Below the pieces are notes generated by a model. The model worked only from the letters and a program-made list of their open reading frames with translations. It ran no database searches and was not told the origin of the DNA. Shown piece after piece: positions 1-9,540 of a stretch of DNA of 64,000 nucleotides. The translations under genes and the position numbers were made by a program. The DNA is taken from contig NZ_LILC01000011.1 of assembly GCF_001274935.1 (NCBI RefSeq), positions 285,668-349,667 on the forward strand, in the 5' to 3' direction. Source of the stretch: Priestia koreensis. Its GTDB lineage: Bacteria; Bacillota; Bacilli; Bacillales; Bacillaceae_H. Numbering within the stretch: position 1 is the first letter of the stretch; each line of letters begins with the position of its first letter.

Positions 1-1
1 A

Positions 2-601
2 AACCACGAACTGTTAGGAATTCTTCTTCGCACAGGAACAAAGGAAGAATCTGTCCTCCAATTATCAAACCGAATCCTTCAGCACTTTGATGGTCTTAAA
101 CTCCTTCAAGACGCCTCGATTGAAGAAATTACTCATATTAAAGGAATTGGAACTGCAAAGGCTGTCCATATTATGGCGGCGATTGAATTAGGAAGACGCA
201 TCGGGCAGCTTCGCTCTGAGGATCGATACGTAATTCGAAGTCCAGAGGACGGAGCCAATTATTTAATGGAAGAGCTTCGCATTTTGTCACAGGAGCATTT
301 CGTTTGTTTATATTTGAATACGAAAAATCAGGTCCTTCATAAGCAGACTATTTTTATTGGAAGCCTGAATTCCTCTATTGTTCATCCACGTGAAGTATTC
401 AAGGAAGCCTTCCGGCGATCGGCGGCCTCGATTATTTGTGTGCATAACCATCCTTCCGGTGATCCTACTCCCAGCAGAGAAGATATTGAAGTAACGAAGC
501 GTTTAAAAGAGTGCGGAAGAATAATTGGAATTGATTTGTTGGATCACCTAATAATTGGTGACCGGAAATACATCAGTTTGAAAGAAAAAGGCTATGTGTA
601 A
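2..601 (+). CDS. radC: RadC family JAB-domain protein (5' end cut by window)
   Basis: The reading frame is open from base 2 and encodes 199 residues to the stop; the start lies left of the window. The first part contains the helix-hairpin-helix segment ([10 protein letters not shown], about bases 134-163). The second part is the JAB/MPN metalloprotease-like domain with the metal-site signature [15 protein letters not shown] near bases 443-487. RadC proteins are about 225-230 residues, so only some 30 residues are missing. The cellular role of RadC is still unclear; an older link to DNA repair is not well supported. Upstream of mreBCD is its usual place in Bacillus (maf-radC-mreB). Confidence 0.93.
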   Translation, partial: NHELLGILLRTGTKEESVLQLSNRILQHFDGLKLLQDASIEEITHIKGIGTAKAVHIMAAIELGRRIGQLRSEDRYVIRSPEDGANYLMEELRILSQEHFVCLYLNTKNQVLHKQTIFIGSLNSSIVHPREVFKEAFRRSAASIICVHNHPSGDPTPSREDIEVTKRLKECGRIIGIDLLDHLIIGDRKYISLKEKGYV

Positions 602-991
602 TACTAGGCATTTTTCGACATGTACGCTATAATAATACTCGTGCATTTTACGTAATAATTCGAACGGTATTGATTTTTGTGAGAAAATTAAAAAATATTG
701 AGTTTTATTACATTTTTATTTCATACAATATTTGGCGTTGACATCTTTGATAGAAGTAGAGACAATAAAGATTGTCAGTTTTTTGATGGATATTGAAATT
801 AAAATAATGGGTTTTAGTAGCAAAACAAGTAAATAATAGAAAAAGCAAAACGTCCTTATGATTGAAACCCCATTATAATAAAAAATAAAATCAGGACGAT
901 GGCAGCGAAGGGTTTCTAAGAGCGGCGATGTCACTTTTAGCACCTTTTGGTCATATCTTTGCATTTCGTGGATAGAAAGGGAGATACGGAC
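602..991. other. Intergenic region upstream of mreB
   Basis: This is 390 bp of AT-rich sequence without a convincing gene. It holds a possible promoter TTGACA (738-743), 17 bp, GACAAT (761-766). Further down is an inverted repeat (arms 851-864 and 889-898, CGTCCT...AGGACG with a short bulge) whose loop contains TATAAT (874-879). Small open frames here lack ribosome binding sites. The segment probably carries the mreB promoter or promoters. Confidence 0.5.
738..766 (+). promoter_or_regulatory. Possible sigma-A promoter for mreBCD
   Basis: TTGACA at 738-743 matches the -35 consensus exactly. It is followed after 17 bp by GACAAT at 761-766, which is close to TATAAT. The resulting leader would be about 220 nt. 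The match is good, but use of the site is inferred. Confidence 0.45.
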
Positions 992-2017
992 ATGTTTGGT
1001 ATTGGTACAAGAGACCTTGGAATAGATTTAGGTACTGCAAATACACTCGTGTATGTAAAAGGTAAAGGAATTGTTGTAAGAGAGCCATCAGTTGTGGCAC
1101 TACAAACAGACACAAAGCAAATCGTTGCAGTTGGTAACGACGCAAAAAATATGATTGGTCGTACACCAGGAAACGTCGTGGCACTTCGCCCGATGAAAGA
1201 CGGAGTAATTGCCGATTACGATACAACAGCTACGATGATGAAATATTATATTAAACAAGCCCAAAAATCGAAAAGCGTGTTTGCTGGAAAACCGTATGTA
1301 ATGGTATGTGTGCCATCAGGAATTACAGCAGTTGAAAAGCGTGCGGTTATTGATGCAACAAGACAAGCTGGTGCACGTGATGCTTATACGATTGAAGAGC
1401 CATTTGCTGCTGCGATTGGGGCAAACCTTCCAGTTTGGGAACCAACAGGTAGTATGGTTGTTGATATCGGTGGAGGTACAACAGAAGTTGCGATCATTTC
1501 TCTAGGCGGAATCGTTACATGTCAATCCATTCGTATCGCAGGTGACGAGATGGATGAAGCAATCATTCAGTATATTCGTAAAAATTACAATTTAATGATT
1601 GGTGAGCGTACATCTGAAGCGCTGAAAGTAGAAATTGGTTCAGCTGGGACACCAGAAGGTATCGAAAACATGGAGATTCGCGGTCGTGATTTATTAACTG
1701 GACTTCCAAAAACGATTGAAATTTCTGCTGAAGAAGTAGCTGAAGCCTTAAGAGATACGGTATCTGCTATTGTGGACTCAGTAAAATCTACACTAGAACA
1801 AACTCCTCCTGAACTTGCTGCAGATATTATGGATCGCGGAATTGTTTTAACAGGTGGTGGAGCATTGCTTCGCAACTTGGACAAGGTGATTAGTGAAGAA
1901 ACAAACATGCCGGTCGTTATCGCAGAAGATCCACTAGATTGTGTTGCCATTGGTACTGGTAAAGCTCTTGAACATATTGATCTATTTAAAAATCGTGCTG
2001 GAGACTCCTACCGATAA
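992..2017 (+). CDS. mreB: Rod-shape determining actin-like protein MreB
   Basis: This 341-residue bacterial actin forms membrane-associated filaments that guide lateral cell-wall synthesis. The N-terminal phosphate-binding motif [11 protein letters not shown], the second phosphate loop [12 protein letters not shown] and the adenosine motif [11 protein letters not shown] are all present. The open frame extends upstream to 947, but ATG 992 ([10 protein letters not shown]) is chosen: it has the SD sequence GGGAGA 8 nt upstream and matches the usual MreB N-terminus and length. It is first in the mreB-mreC-mreD operon; mreC starts 19 bp after the stop. Confidence 0.98.
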   Translation: MFGIGTRDLGIDLGTANTLVYVKGKGIVVREPSVVALQTDTKQIVAVGNDAKNMIGRTPGNVVALRPMKDGVIADYDTTATMMKYYIKQAQKSKSVFAGKPYVMVCVPSGITAVEKRAVIDATRQAGARDAYTIEEPFAAAIGANLPVWEPTGSMVVDIGGGTTEVAIISLGGIVTCQSIRIAGDEMDEAIIQYIRKNYNLMIGERTSEALKVEIGSAGTPEGIENMEIRGRDLLTGLPKTIEISAEEVAEALRDTVSAIVDSVKSTLEQTPPELAADIMDRGIVLTGGGALLRNLDKVISEETNMPVVIAEDPLDCVAIGTGKALEHIDLFKNRAGDSYR

Positions 2018-2036
2018 AATATAAGAGGTGTAAGAA

Positions 2037-2921
2037 ATGCCACAGTTTTTTCTAAATAAGCGTTTAGTTATTCTATTAGTAAGTATTATTGTATTGGTGG
2101 CATTGATTGGCTTTTCTTTAAGTGGTCGTAAAGATGTAACATGGCCCGAACAATTTACGAAAGATACGGTTGGCTTAGTACAGGCTACATTCCATGAACC
2201 CGCACAATTTGTAGCGGGTTTCTTTCAGAATCTTGATGACTTAAAAGGTACATACAAAGAAAATGAAACGCTAAAAAGTCGTTTAAGTCAGTACATGCAA
2301 TTAGAAGCGAACGTAAGTAAATTGGAAGATGAAAACAAAAAACTACGAACGATCTTAAAGAAAAAGACATCACTCGATGACTATGACCCAGTACAAGCTA
2401 CCGTGATTGCACGTAACCCAGATCGTTGGGACGATGTAATTGTAATTGACAAAGGAACAAACAATGGCATTCAAAAAGATATGGCTGTCATTACATCAGC
2501 AGGACTTATCGGGAAGGTGAAAAATGCTTCAGCCTTCACGTCTACTGTTCAACTGCTGAGCTCATCTGAGCGAGTAAACCGTATTTCTGTTATCGTGCAA
2601 TCCGGCGGTAAAAACGCGTACGGTGTTGTAGAAGGGTATGATCCCGATACGAAAGACTTAATCGTTCGTCGTATTCCGAACACTGAAAAGCTAAAAGTAG
2701 GTCAAAAAGTTATCTCTTCTGGCTTAGGTGGAATTTTCCCACGCGGTTTATTAGTAGGGAAAGTGACGAAATTTGAACCGGATCAGTATGGACTGACACA
2801 AAAAGCATATGTAAAACCTTCAACAGATCTTTATGATCTAGATCATGTAATGGTTGCGAAGAGAAGCGCTGTTATCCCAGATGAGAAGACAAACATTGAT
2901 GGGCAGGAGGGAGGAAATTGA
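2037..2921 (+). CDS. mreC: Rod-shape determining protein MreC
   Basis: This 294-residue bitopic protein of the elongasome links MreB to wall enzymes. A single membrane segment lies at about residues 10-28 (LVILLVSIIVLVALIGF). It is followed by a predicted coiled coil (about 65-110, with KLEDENKKLRTILKKK) and the extracytoplasmic beta domain. The SD AGAGGTG precedes ATG 2037. The stop overlaps the mreD start by 4 nt, indicating translational coupling. Confidence 0.97.
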   Translation: MPQFFLNKRLVILLVSIIVLVALIGFSLSGRKDVTWPEQFTKDTVGLVQATFHEPAQFVAGFFQNLDDLKGTYKENETLKSRLSQYMQLEANVSKLEDENKKLRTILKKKTSLDDYDPVQATVIARNPDRWDDVIVIDKGTNNGIQKDMAVITSAGLIGKVKNASAFTSTVQLLSSSERVNRISVIVQSGGKNAYGVVEGYDPDTKDLIVRRIPNTEKLKVGQKVISSGLGGIFPRGLLVGKVTKFEPDQYGLTQKAYVKPSTDLYDLDHVMVAKRSAVIPDEKTNIDGQEGGN

Positions 2922-3439
2922 ACTTAACTCGTTTATTTCTTCCGATTCTTGTGTCCGTCGTATTTATTTTAGAAAGTTTATTTACGAACTTTATTGCCGT
3001 CTTGCCGTCGTTGCAAGAATGGATTTTATCACCAAGATTTTTACTCATCATTCTTGTTTTTATGGTGTCGTACATTAATTTAAAGCAAGGGATGATTTAC
3101 GGGATTATTTTTGGAATGCTTTATGATATTGCCTTTACGGACGTACTAGGCGTGTATATGTTTGGTTTTCCGGTAATTTGTTTTATCATGACGAAGTTTC
3201 TTAAAATATTACAAAACAATATTATTGTGGTATCATTTATTAGCTTACTAGCTGTTGCGTTACTGGAATTCTATGTATATAGTATTAATTTAACAGTTCA
3301 TTTGACGCATATGGGAATGACAGACTTTTTACACATTCGTTTTTATCCAACAATGATTTTAAATGCTATTTTTATTATCATTTTTGCGTTCCCAATGCAA
3401 AAGCGTTTTCAAAAGCTTTCAATTGAGTATATGGAATGA
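2918..3439 (+). CDS. mreD: Rod-shape determining protein MreD
   Basis: This 173-residue membrane protein with about five hydrophobic segments is the last gene of mreBCD. It starts at TTG 2918, overlapping the mreC stop (TTGA), with the strong SD GGAGGGAGG just upstream. MreD family proteins are about 160-175 residues and poorly conserved in sequence, so the assignment rests on position, length and hydropathy. Confidence 0.95.
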   Translation: MNLTRLFLPILVSVVFILESLFTNFIAVLPSLQEWILSPRFLLIILVFMVSYINLKQGMIYGIIFGMLYDIAFTDVLGVYMFGFPVICFIMTKFLKILQNNIIVVSFISLLAVALLEFYVYSINLTVHLTHMGMTDFLHIRFYPTMILNAIFIIIFAFPMQKRFQKLSIEYME

Positions 3440-3510
3440 TTTTGACGCAGAAATAAAAGAGGATTTTTGTACGTCTCTGTCGAAATTATATTTTCGTTGA
3501 GGTGAGCGTT

Positions 3511-4194
3511 GTGAATAGGCAGAAACAGCCAAATGTAACTATAAAAGGGACTAAAGAAGGGCTAACGTTACATCTCAGTGATACCTGCTCATTTAAGGAA
3601 CTATTAGATGAGTTAGAGCTCAAATTATCAACGAATCAGTACGGAGACGATCAACAACTTGTCCATGTTAAAGTGAATGCAGGTAATCGTTACGTAGCTT
3701 CTGAACAAGAAGAGCAAATAAAGGCGCTAATCAGGAAGAAAAAATATCTGATTGTTGATGAAATTGAATGTAACGTCATAACAAAAGAAGAAGCAATTCA
3801 GCAACAAAAGAAAAATGAAATTATCTCTGTAGCTCGTATTGTACGCTCTGGACAAATTCTACAAGTAGAAGGTGATTTACTTCTATTAGGGGATGTAAAT
3901 CCAGGAGGAACAGTGATTGCTGCAGGCAGTATTTTTGTGGTAGGTGCACTGCGTGGAATTGCCCATGCGGGTTATGATGGTAATCGACAGGCTGTAGTGG
4001 CTGCGTCGCTTATGAAGCCTTCACAGCTTCGCATTAGTGAGGTCTATTCAAGAGGATCTGATCGCGGAGAACATGAAGATGGTGGAGAGATGGAATGCGC
4101 TTATGTCAATGAGAGCGACGAGATTTTAGTAGAGCGTGTACAAAGCTTGATGCATCTCAGACCTAATTTGACAAGGTTAGAAAGGAGAAGTTAA
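3511..4194 (+). CDS. minC: Septum site-determining protein MinC
   Basis: MinC inhibits FtsZ assembly away from midcell when recruited by MinD. The protein has 227 residues: an N-terminal FtsZ-inhibiting domain (about 1-100) and a C-terminal beta-helix dimerisation and MinD-binding domain with [15 protein letters not shown] and [16 protein letters not shown]. Two GTG codons are possible (3502 and 3511). 3511 is preferred because the SD GAGGTG (3499-3504) lies 6 nt before it, whereas it would overlap the upstream GTG. It ends 2 bp before minD. No minE is present, as usual in Bacillus, where DivIVA/MinJ supply topology. Confidence 0.97.
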   Translation: MNRQKQPNVTIKGTKEGLTLHLSDTCSFKELLDELELKLSTNQYGDDQQLVHVKVNAGNRYVASEQEEQIKALIRKKKYLIVDEIECNVITKEEAIQQQKKNEIISVARIVRSGQILQVEGDLLLLGDVNPGGTVIAAGSIFVVGALRGIAHAGYDGNRQAVVAASLMKPSQLRISEVYSRGSDRGEHEDGGEMECAYVNESDEILVERVQSLMHLRPNLTRLERRS

Positions 4195-4196
4195 CA

Positions 4197-4997
4197 GTGG
4201 GAGAGGCGATTGTAATTACGTCTGGTAAAGGTGGCGTTGGGAAAACCACGACATCTGCTAATTTAGGAACCTCGTTAGCTTTAGCTGGCAAACGAGTGTG
4301 CCTGATGGATACAGATATTGGCTTGAGAAATTTAGATGTTGTTATGGGACTAGAAAATCGTATCATTTACGATCTTGTAGACGTCGTTGAGGGTCGTTGC
4401 AAACCTCAAAAAGCCTTAATCAAAGACAAACGCTTTGAATGCTTATATCTACTCCCTGCTGCACAAACAAGTGATAAGACAGCTGTAACTCCTGAGCAAA
4501 TGAGAGAGCTTGTGACTGAACTGAAACAGGAATTTGATTACATACTAATTGATTGTCCTGCCGGTATTGAACAAGGGTACAAAAATGCTGTAGCTGGTGC
4601 TGATCGAGCGCTAGTTGTCACGACTCCTGAAGTTTCCGCAGTGCGTGATGCGGATCGAATTATCGGCTTATTAGAGCAAGAAGAGGGAATTGAACCTCCT
4701 AAACTCATTATTAACCGTATTCGTAATCATTTAGTGCTAAATGGGGATATGTTAAATGTGGATGAAATCGTTCAGCTTTTAGCGATTGACTTGATTGGAA
4801 TCGTAGCGGACGATGATAACGTTATTAAGGCTTCTAATAGCGGTGAACCAATTGCTTTAGATCCTTCAAGCAAAGCATCGATTGCATATCGAAATATTGC
4901 GCGTCGTATTTTAGGGGAATCTGTTCCGTTACAGTCTCTAGACGAAGAGCAAAAAGGGCTTTTTGCTCGTATTAAGCAATTTTTCGGCGTTCGATAA
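4197..4997 (+). CDS. minD: Septum site-determining ATPase MinD
   Basis: This 266-residue ParA/MinD-family ATPase binds the membrane when ATP-loaded and recruits MinC. The deviant Walker A motif GKGGVGKTT is at residues 10-18, switch I DTDIGLRNLD follows, and the Walker B-like ILIDCPAG is present. A C-terminal amphipathic membrane-targeting helix (LFARIKQFFGVR) is visible. It begins at GTG 4197 behind AAGGAGA. A rho-independent terminator follows at 5024. Confidence 0.98.
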   Translation: MGEAIVITSGKGGVGKTTTSANLGTSLALAGKRVCLMDTDIGLRNLDVVMGLENRIIYDLVDVVEGRCKPQKALIKDKRFECLYLLPAAQTSDKTAVTPEQMRELVTELKQEFDYILIDCPAGIEQGYKNAVAGADRALVVTTPEVSAVRDADRIIGLLEQEEGIEPPKLIINRIRNHLVLNGDMLNVDEIVQLLAIDLIGIVADDDNVIKASNSGEPIALDPSSKASIAYRNIARRILGESVPLQSLDEEQKGLFARIKQFFGVR

Positions 4998-5023
4998 ACG
5001 AATTATTTTTCTCTTTATGATCA

Positions 5024-5066
5024 GGATAACCAAACCGGCGCAACGGTGTGGTTATCCTTTTTTTTA
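5024..5066 (+). terminator. Terminator after minD
   Basis: The arms GGATAACCAAACCG and GGTGTGGTTATCC flank a short loop and are followed by a run of T. This separates the mre/min transcription unit from the sporulation operon downstream. Confidence 0.9.
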
Positions 5067-5093
5067 TGGATGATGTTCAAAAAAAGTTGTTTA

Positions 5094-5123
5094 GTCATAA
5101 GTCCCGAGGACAAGTCATACATT
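5094..5123 (+). promoter_or_regulatory. Sigma-E promoter of the spoIVF operon
   Basis: GTCATAAG (5094-5101), 14 bp, then CATACATT (5116-5123) closely matches the sigma-E consensus (-35 GTCATATT, -10 CATACAMT). It lies 34 bp upstream of spoIVFA. Mother-cell sigma-E control of spoIVF is established for B. subtilis; here it is inferred from the motif. Confidence 0.82.
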
Positions 5124-5157
5124 GTTAGAAACAAGCTTGTAAGGGGAATGGTGGCGT

Positions 5158-5925
5158 ATGAATCGACGTGTTAATGAAGTTAAGCGACGTATTGCAGAAA
5201 GAAAGAAGCAGCTAAGCGGAAGTGAGAAACCGACTAAACCAGTGGTCTTCCCAGTTCAAGAGGAACAGTATTCAGTAGATGATGTCACGATGTATGAGTA
5301 CACGCCTACGAAAGAAAAAGGACATCCGTTATTTCGAAAAGAAGTATTTCTGTTCAAATTTTTGGCTTCAGCTTGTCTTGTATTAGTGATAGCGATTTTG
5401 TTTAAAAATCCGTCTCCGCATTTTACGGAAGCACGTCACTTTGTAAATGGGTATATGGAAAAGGAATTTCAGTTTGCCGCCGTTTCCTCATGGTATGAAA
5501 AGGCGTTTGGAAAGCCTTTGTCAATTCTCCCTCTCGATGATAAAAAGCAAGGAGAAACGATTACATCTGACTACGCGGTCCCTGCATCTGGTCACGTTTT
5601 ACAAAGTTTTAAGAAGACGGGGCACGGCATCATTGTAGAAACGGGCAGTAAATCTGTCGTGGAAGCAATGAGTGAAGGGTTTGTGTCGTTTATTGGGCAA
5701 AAGCAGGGGTTTGGGAAAACAGTAGTCATTCAGCACGCAGATGGAACCGAAGCATGGTATGGAAACTTAGATAAGGTCGACGTTAACCTCTATGACTTTG
5801 TCGATAAAAAGAAAAAAGTTGGGTCTGTCTCAAGCTTAGATGATGGGAAAAAGGGAACGTATTCATTTGCGATCAAAAAAGGAGAAAAATTTATTGATCC
5901 AAGCAAGGTGATTAACTTTGAGTAA
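5158..5925 (+). CDS. spoIVFA: Stage IV sporulation protein FA (inhibitor of SpoIVFB)
   Basis: SpoIVFA anchors SpoIVFB in the outer forespore membrane and, with BofA, holds it inactive until the SpoIVB signal arrives from the forespore. The 255-residue protein has a basic cytoplasmic N-terminus and one membrane segment (about 63-82). Its C-terminal degenerate LytM/M23-like domain (about 145-250) contains GHGIIVETGS and VVIQHADGTEAWYGNL. ATG 5158 is preceded by AAGGGGAA. It overlaps spoIVFB by 8 nt. Confidence 0.96.
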   Translation: MNRRVNEVKRRIAERKKQLSGSEKPTKPVVFPVQEEQYSVDDVTMYEYTPTKEKGHPLFRKEVFLFKFLASACLVLVIAILFKNPSPHFTEARHFVNGYMEKEFQFAAVSSWYEKAFGKPLSILPLDDKKQGETITSDYAVPASGHVLQSFKKTGHGIIVETGSKSVVEAMSEGFVSFIGQKQGFGKTVVIQHADGTEAWYGNLDKVDVNLYDFVDKKKKVGSVSSLDDGKKGTYSFAIKKGEKFIDPSKVINFE

Positions 5926-6784
5926 CTGGATTTCTCTTCTATTCAAAATCCACATTCATCCGGTCTTTTGGTTTGTGCTAGGTATTGGGATTTTGACAGC
6001 AAGCTTTAAGCAACTCATCGTTCTGTTTTTGATCGTTTTTATTCACGAACTGGGTCACGCCGTTGCGGCCCATCTTTTTTCATGGCGAATTAAAAGCATT
6101 TTGCTGCTTCCGTTCGGTGGAGTGGCTGAGATGGATGAGCACGGTAACCGACCGCTTCATGAGGAACTCATTGTTGTATTAAGCGGTCCTCTTCAGCATG
6201 TTTGGATGGCGCTTGCTGGTTACGGACTGTATACAGCAGACGTTCTTTCAGCTGATTTGTTTCACCTGTTTATGATTCAAAACGTTACGATTCTACTATT
6301 CAATCTTCTCCCTATTTGGCCACTAGACGGCGGGAAAGTTTTGTTCATTATGCTTAGTCATACGAAGCCGTTCATTGAAGCCCATAAGCAGGCTCTTTAT
6401 ATTTCAACAGTGTCTCTTGCTATTTTAATTTTAATTTCAAGCTTTCTCTATTTTCAGCAGTTTCATCTTTGGGTCATCATTAGCTTTTTAATCATCTCGT
6501 TATATAAAGAATGGAAAGATCGCTACTATGTGTACATTCGCTTTCTGCTAGAACGCTATCAAGGTAGAAAGCTAGAGATTAGTTCATTGCGTCCGCTCAC
6601 AGTTCCGCCAGAAGAGCCGCTTCACACCATTTTGCAAAGATTCCAGCGCGGGTGTAAGCACATTGTAATTGTCGAAGGAAAAGAATCAACTCATCAGCAG
6701 GTGGATGAAAATGAAATTCTCCACGCCTATTTTACTGAAAAACGAATTCATTCACCAATTAATGAACTAGTACCGTTTTATTGA
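5918..6784 (+). CDS. spoIVFB: Intramembrane metalloprotease SpoIVFB (pro-sigma-K processing)
   Basis: This site-2-type protease cleaves pro-sigma-K in the mother cell. The zinc motif HELGH falls at H43, E44 and H47, and the third ligand at D137 within LLPIWPLDGGK; these numbers are the same as in B. subtilis. Multiple membrane segments fill residues 1-195, followed by a CBS-like cytoplasmic domain (about 205-288). The TTG start at 5918 lies inside the end of spoIVFA, implying coupled synthesis of inhibitor and protease. The length of 288 residues is normal. Confidence 0.97.
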   Translation: MSNWISLLFKIHIHPVFWFVLGIGILTASFKQLIVLFLIVFIHELGHAVAAHLFSWRIKSILLLPFGGVAEMDEHGNRPLHEELIVVLSGPLQHVWMALAGYGLYTADVLSADLFHLFMIQNVTILLFNLLPIWPLDGGKVLFIMLSHTKPFIEAHKQALYISTVSLAILILISSFLYFQQFHLWVIISFLIISLYKEWKDRYYVYIRFLLERYQGRKLEISSLRPLTVPPEEPLHTILQRFQRGCKHIVIVEGKESTHQQVDENEILHAYFTEKRIHSPINELVPFY

Positions 6785-6790
6785 ATGACT

Positions 6791-6818
6791 GAACAGGGAA
6801 TTTCCTGTTCTTTTTTTT
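6791..6818 (+). terminator. Terminator after spoIVFB
   Basis: The short hairpin GAACAGG...CCTGTTC is directly followed by eight T residues. Confidence 0.85.
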
Positions 6819-6942
6819 GTTCAAAATGCTTGATACAGGTGATACTATAGGGAGAAAGAATGTAAAACGTCTCGGTGTACAAGGTGACCAATTATTGATA
6901 GGGTAGAACACAGACAGGCTTTATATAGAAAGGGAGCAAGAG

Positions 6943-8379
6943 ATGAGAACGTGTGTAATAAACGTCGCGAATACGTCAAAACGTATCGCCGTTATGAATG
7001 ACAACAGGCTAGATGCGCTTTATTTAGAGCAACAGGGTCAACAAAATAATGTAGGGAATATTTACATAGGAAAAGTCGTGAAGATTCAAAAAGGAATGCA
7101 GGCGGCTTTTGTAGACATTGGTTTAGATAAGAACGGCTATTTGCATTGTAAGGATGTACCAAATGATGGCAGTGAGAAAGATCGTGACATCACGTCCCTG
7201 CTGACAGAGGGAGAAGCCGTTGTTGTGCAGATTGCGAAAGAAGGCATCGGTGGAAAAGGACCGAAGCTTACGGCCATTATTGAATTTTCGGGTCAGAGCA
7301 TGGTCTATTTGCCGCACGGAAACTATGTAGCGGTATCGAAAAAAATCCCAGATGAAAGTGTACGAGAGAATCTGCGGAAGATCGGACAGGACATTTGTCG
7401 TGACGCGGAAGGTCTCGTAATCCGAACGACGGCACAGGATGCCGAGCGCTCAGCACTAGAAGGTGAGCTTAGTGCTTTACGACAGAAGTACGCGCTTATG
7501 AAACAAAGGAGCGCTTTGAAGAAAGCACCCAATCTACTTTGGGAAAATTATGATTTTGTTCAATCAACCTTAGAAGCTGTTCAAAAGCGAGGCGTCGATG
7601 AGATTGTAATAGATGATTTTGACCTCTATCAGCAATTAAGCGGTCAGAGCCTACCTGTTCACTACTATCGTGAGAACGAAGGAATCTTCTATCAGTATGA
7701 TGTAGAGGCAGAGCTTGAACGTCTTCAAAAGAGAGTCGTCTGGCTGAAAAATGGAGCGTATCTGGTTGTGGATCAAACAGAGGCGATGACCGTCGTGGAC
7801 GTAAATACGGGAAAATTTTCTGGGAAACATTCATTTGAAGAAACGGCTCTTGAGACCAATTTGCTTGCGGCACAAGAAGTAGCAAGGCAAATAAGACTGC
7901 GAAATCTCGGTGGTATTATTCTGATTGATTTTATTAATATGAAGAATCCTTCTCATCGTAAGCGCATTGAACAAGTGACGAAAGAGGCGCTACAGGAAGA
8001 TGACGTGCGTACGACGATCGTCGGATTTACGGAGCTTGGCATCTTACAGCTCACGCGTAAAAAAACAAAGGAAAGCATAGAAGAAGCGCTGATGATTTCT
8101 TGTCAAACCTGTAGTGGGACCGGGAAAGTATTAAGCGATGAAACGATTGCGTATCAGCTTGAGCGTGCTTTGTGGGAGCAACGACATACCGAAGCAGAAG
8201 CCATTTGGGTGGAAACGAAAGCGGATGTTTGTGAACTGATGAAGCAAGACGGATTTTTAGCTCACCTAGAGGGAATGCTGAAGCTGAAGCTTTTTATGAC
8301 GGTTTCTCCTAAAAGTAATGTGACTTATGAAATTCGTCACGTCGGTACGATTCAAGACATTGAAAATCGTCTATCCTAA
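6943..8379 (+). CDS. rng: Ribonuclease G (Rne/Rng family)
   Basis: This is a 5'-end-sensitive single-strand endoribonuclease of RNA processing and decay. The 478-residue protein has an S1 RNA-binding region (about 38-120) and a catalytic RNase E/G core. The metal-binding aspartates are D286 (TVVDVNTG) and D329 (ILIDFIN), 43 residues apart as in RNase E. The Zn-link cysteines are C387 and C390 (CQTCSGTG). There is no RNase E-type C-terminal scaffold. B. subtilis has no gene of this family at this place and relies on RNase Y and J; other Bacillaceae do carry one. The SD AAAGGGAG precedes ATG 6943. Confidence 0.96.
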   Translation: MRTCVINVANTSKRIAVMNDNRLDALYLEQQGQQNNVGNIYIGKVVKIQKGMQAAFVDIGLDKNGYLHCKDVPNDGSEKDRDITSLLTEGEAVVVQIAKEGIGGKGPKLTAIIEFSGQSMVYLPHGNYVAVSKKIPDESVRENLRKIGQDICRDAEGLVIRTTAQDAERSALEGELSALRQKYALMKQRSALKKAPNLLWENYDFVQSTLEAVQKRGVDEIVIDDFDLYQQLSGQSLPVHYYRENEGIFYQYDVEAELERLQKRVVWLKNGAYLVVDQTEAMTVVDVNTGKFSGKHSFEETALETNLLAAQEVARQIRLRNLGGIILIDFINMKNPSHRKRIEQVTKEALQEDDVRTTIVGFTELGILQLTRKKTKESIEEALMISCQTCSGTGKVLSDETIAYQLERALWEQRHTEAEAIWVETKADVCELMKQDGFLAHLEGMLKLKLFMTVSPKSNVTYEIRHVGTIQDIENRLS

Positions 8380-8393
8380 TTCATGATTTTACA

Positions 8394-8423
8394 TTGACAG
8401 AGGGAATCCAATTATAGTATTAT
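8394..8423 (+). promoter_or_regulatory. Sigma-A promoter for rplU-prp-rpmA
   Basis: TTGACA (8394-8399), 18 bp, TATTAT (8418-8423). The transcript would start near 8430, just before the L21 leader structure. Confidence 0.75.
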
Positions 8424-8429
8424 TTTATA

Positions 8430-8530
8430 TGTTAGTTTGTAGCACCCGTGCTACAACCGCGCAGAACGGGTTTTAAGTTCATGATGAACACCTGTGATGG
8501 CGAGTCTGAGTCTATTGAGGAGGTGCAATT
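8430..8530 (+). promoter_or_regulatory. L21 ribosomal protein leader
   Basis: The 5' untranslated region of rplU contains the hairpin TAGCACCCGTGCTA (8439-8452) followed by CCGCGCAGAACGGG and the SD GAGGAGGTG. This matches the known Firmicutes L21 leader family, which is thought to mediate feedback by the L21 protein. Placement between a sigma-A promoter and rplU fits. Boundaries are approximate. Confidence 0.8.
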
Positions 8531-8839
8531 ATGTACGCAATTATCGAAACTGGTGGTAAACAAATCAAAGTTGAGGAAGGTCAAGCTATCTACATTGAAA
8601 AGCTTGCTGCTGACCAAGACGCAACAGTTACTTTTGACAAAGTATTATTTGTTGGTGGTGACAACGTTAAAGTTGGTGCTCCATTCGTTGAAGGTGCAAC
8701 TGTTACAGCTAAAGTTGAGAAACAAGGTCGCGCTAAAAAGATCCTTGTCTTCAAATACAAAGCTAAGAAAAACTACCGTCGTAAACAAGGTCATCGTCAA
8801 CCTTACACTAAAGTTGTGATTGAAAAAATCAACGCTTAA
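8531..8839 (+). CDS. rplU: 50S ribosomal protein L21
   Basis: This 102-residue large-subunit protein starts [11 protein letters not shown] and has the conserved tail [16 protein letters not shown]. It is the first gene of rplU-prp-rpmA, and its SD is GAGGAGGTG. The codon usage (GTT, GCT and GGT rich) is that of a highly expressed gene. Confidence 0.99.
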   Translation: MYAIIETGGKQIKVEEGQAIYIEKLAADQDATVTFDKVLFVGGDNVKVGAPFVEGATVTAKVEKQGRAKKILVFKYKAKKNYRRKQGHRQPYTKVVIEKINA

Positions 8840-8850
8840 GGTGTAATGAC

Positions 8851-9177
8851 ATGATTAAAATCGACATTACTCGTGATACAGCGAATCAAATTCAAGCTTT
8901 TGAAGTGAGCGGACATGCTGACTTTGCAGAGTACGGTTCTGATATCGTTTGTGCAGGAGTATCAGCGGTTACCATCGGTGCCGTAAATTCAATCATTGCT
9001 CTTTGCGATGTGACACCTATTATTGAACAGGGTGGAGAAGGCGGTTATCTCTATTGTGAGATTCCAGCAGATGTAGAACCTTCTACATTTGAACGCATTC
9101 AGCTACTTCTTGAAGGTATGATTGTGTCACTCGAATCAATCGAACGTGATTATCAAAGTTATATAAAAATAAACTAA
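8851..9177 (+). CDS. prp: Ribosomal-processing cysteine protease Prp
   Basis: Prp removes the N-terminal extension of ribosomal protein L27 in Firmicutes. The 108-residue protein carries the catalytic pair H22 (SGHADFAEYG) and C34 (DIVCAGVS) at the positions known for Prp (YsxB in B. subtilis). It lies 11 bp after rplU and just before its substrate gene rpmA, which does carry the cleavable extension. Confidence 0.95.
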   Translation: MIKIDITRDTANQIQAFEVSGHADFAEYGSDIVCAGVSAVTIGAVNSIIALCDVTPIIEQGGEGGYLYCEIPADVEPSTFERIQLLLEGMIVSLESIERDYQSYIKIN

Positions 9178-9186
9178 AGACAGTAG

Positions 9187-9489
<303 letters not shown>

Positions 9490-9500
9490 GCCGTGAAAAG

Positions 9501-9540
9501 AAAACTCTAACCTAATGTGGGTTAGAGTTTTCTTTATTTA
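9501..9540 (+). terminator. Terminator after rpmA
   Basis: AAAACTCTAACC and GGTTAGAGTTTT form a 12-bp stem, followed by a T-rich tail. Confidence 0.9.

Noticed and set aside
716..964. 82-codon minus-strand open frame upstream of mreB
   Set aside because: It is a hydrophobic, AT-driven translation with no SD, and overlaps the likely promoter region.
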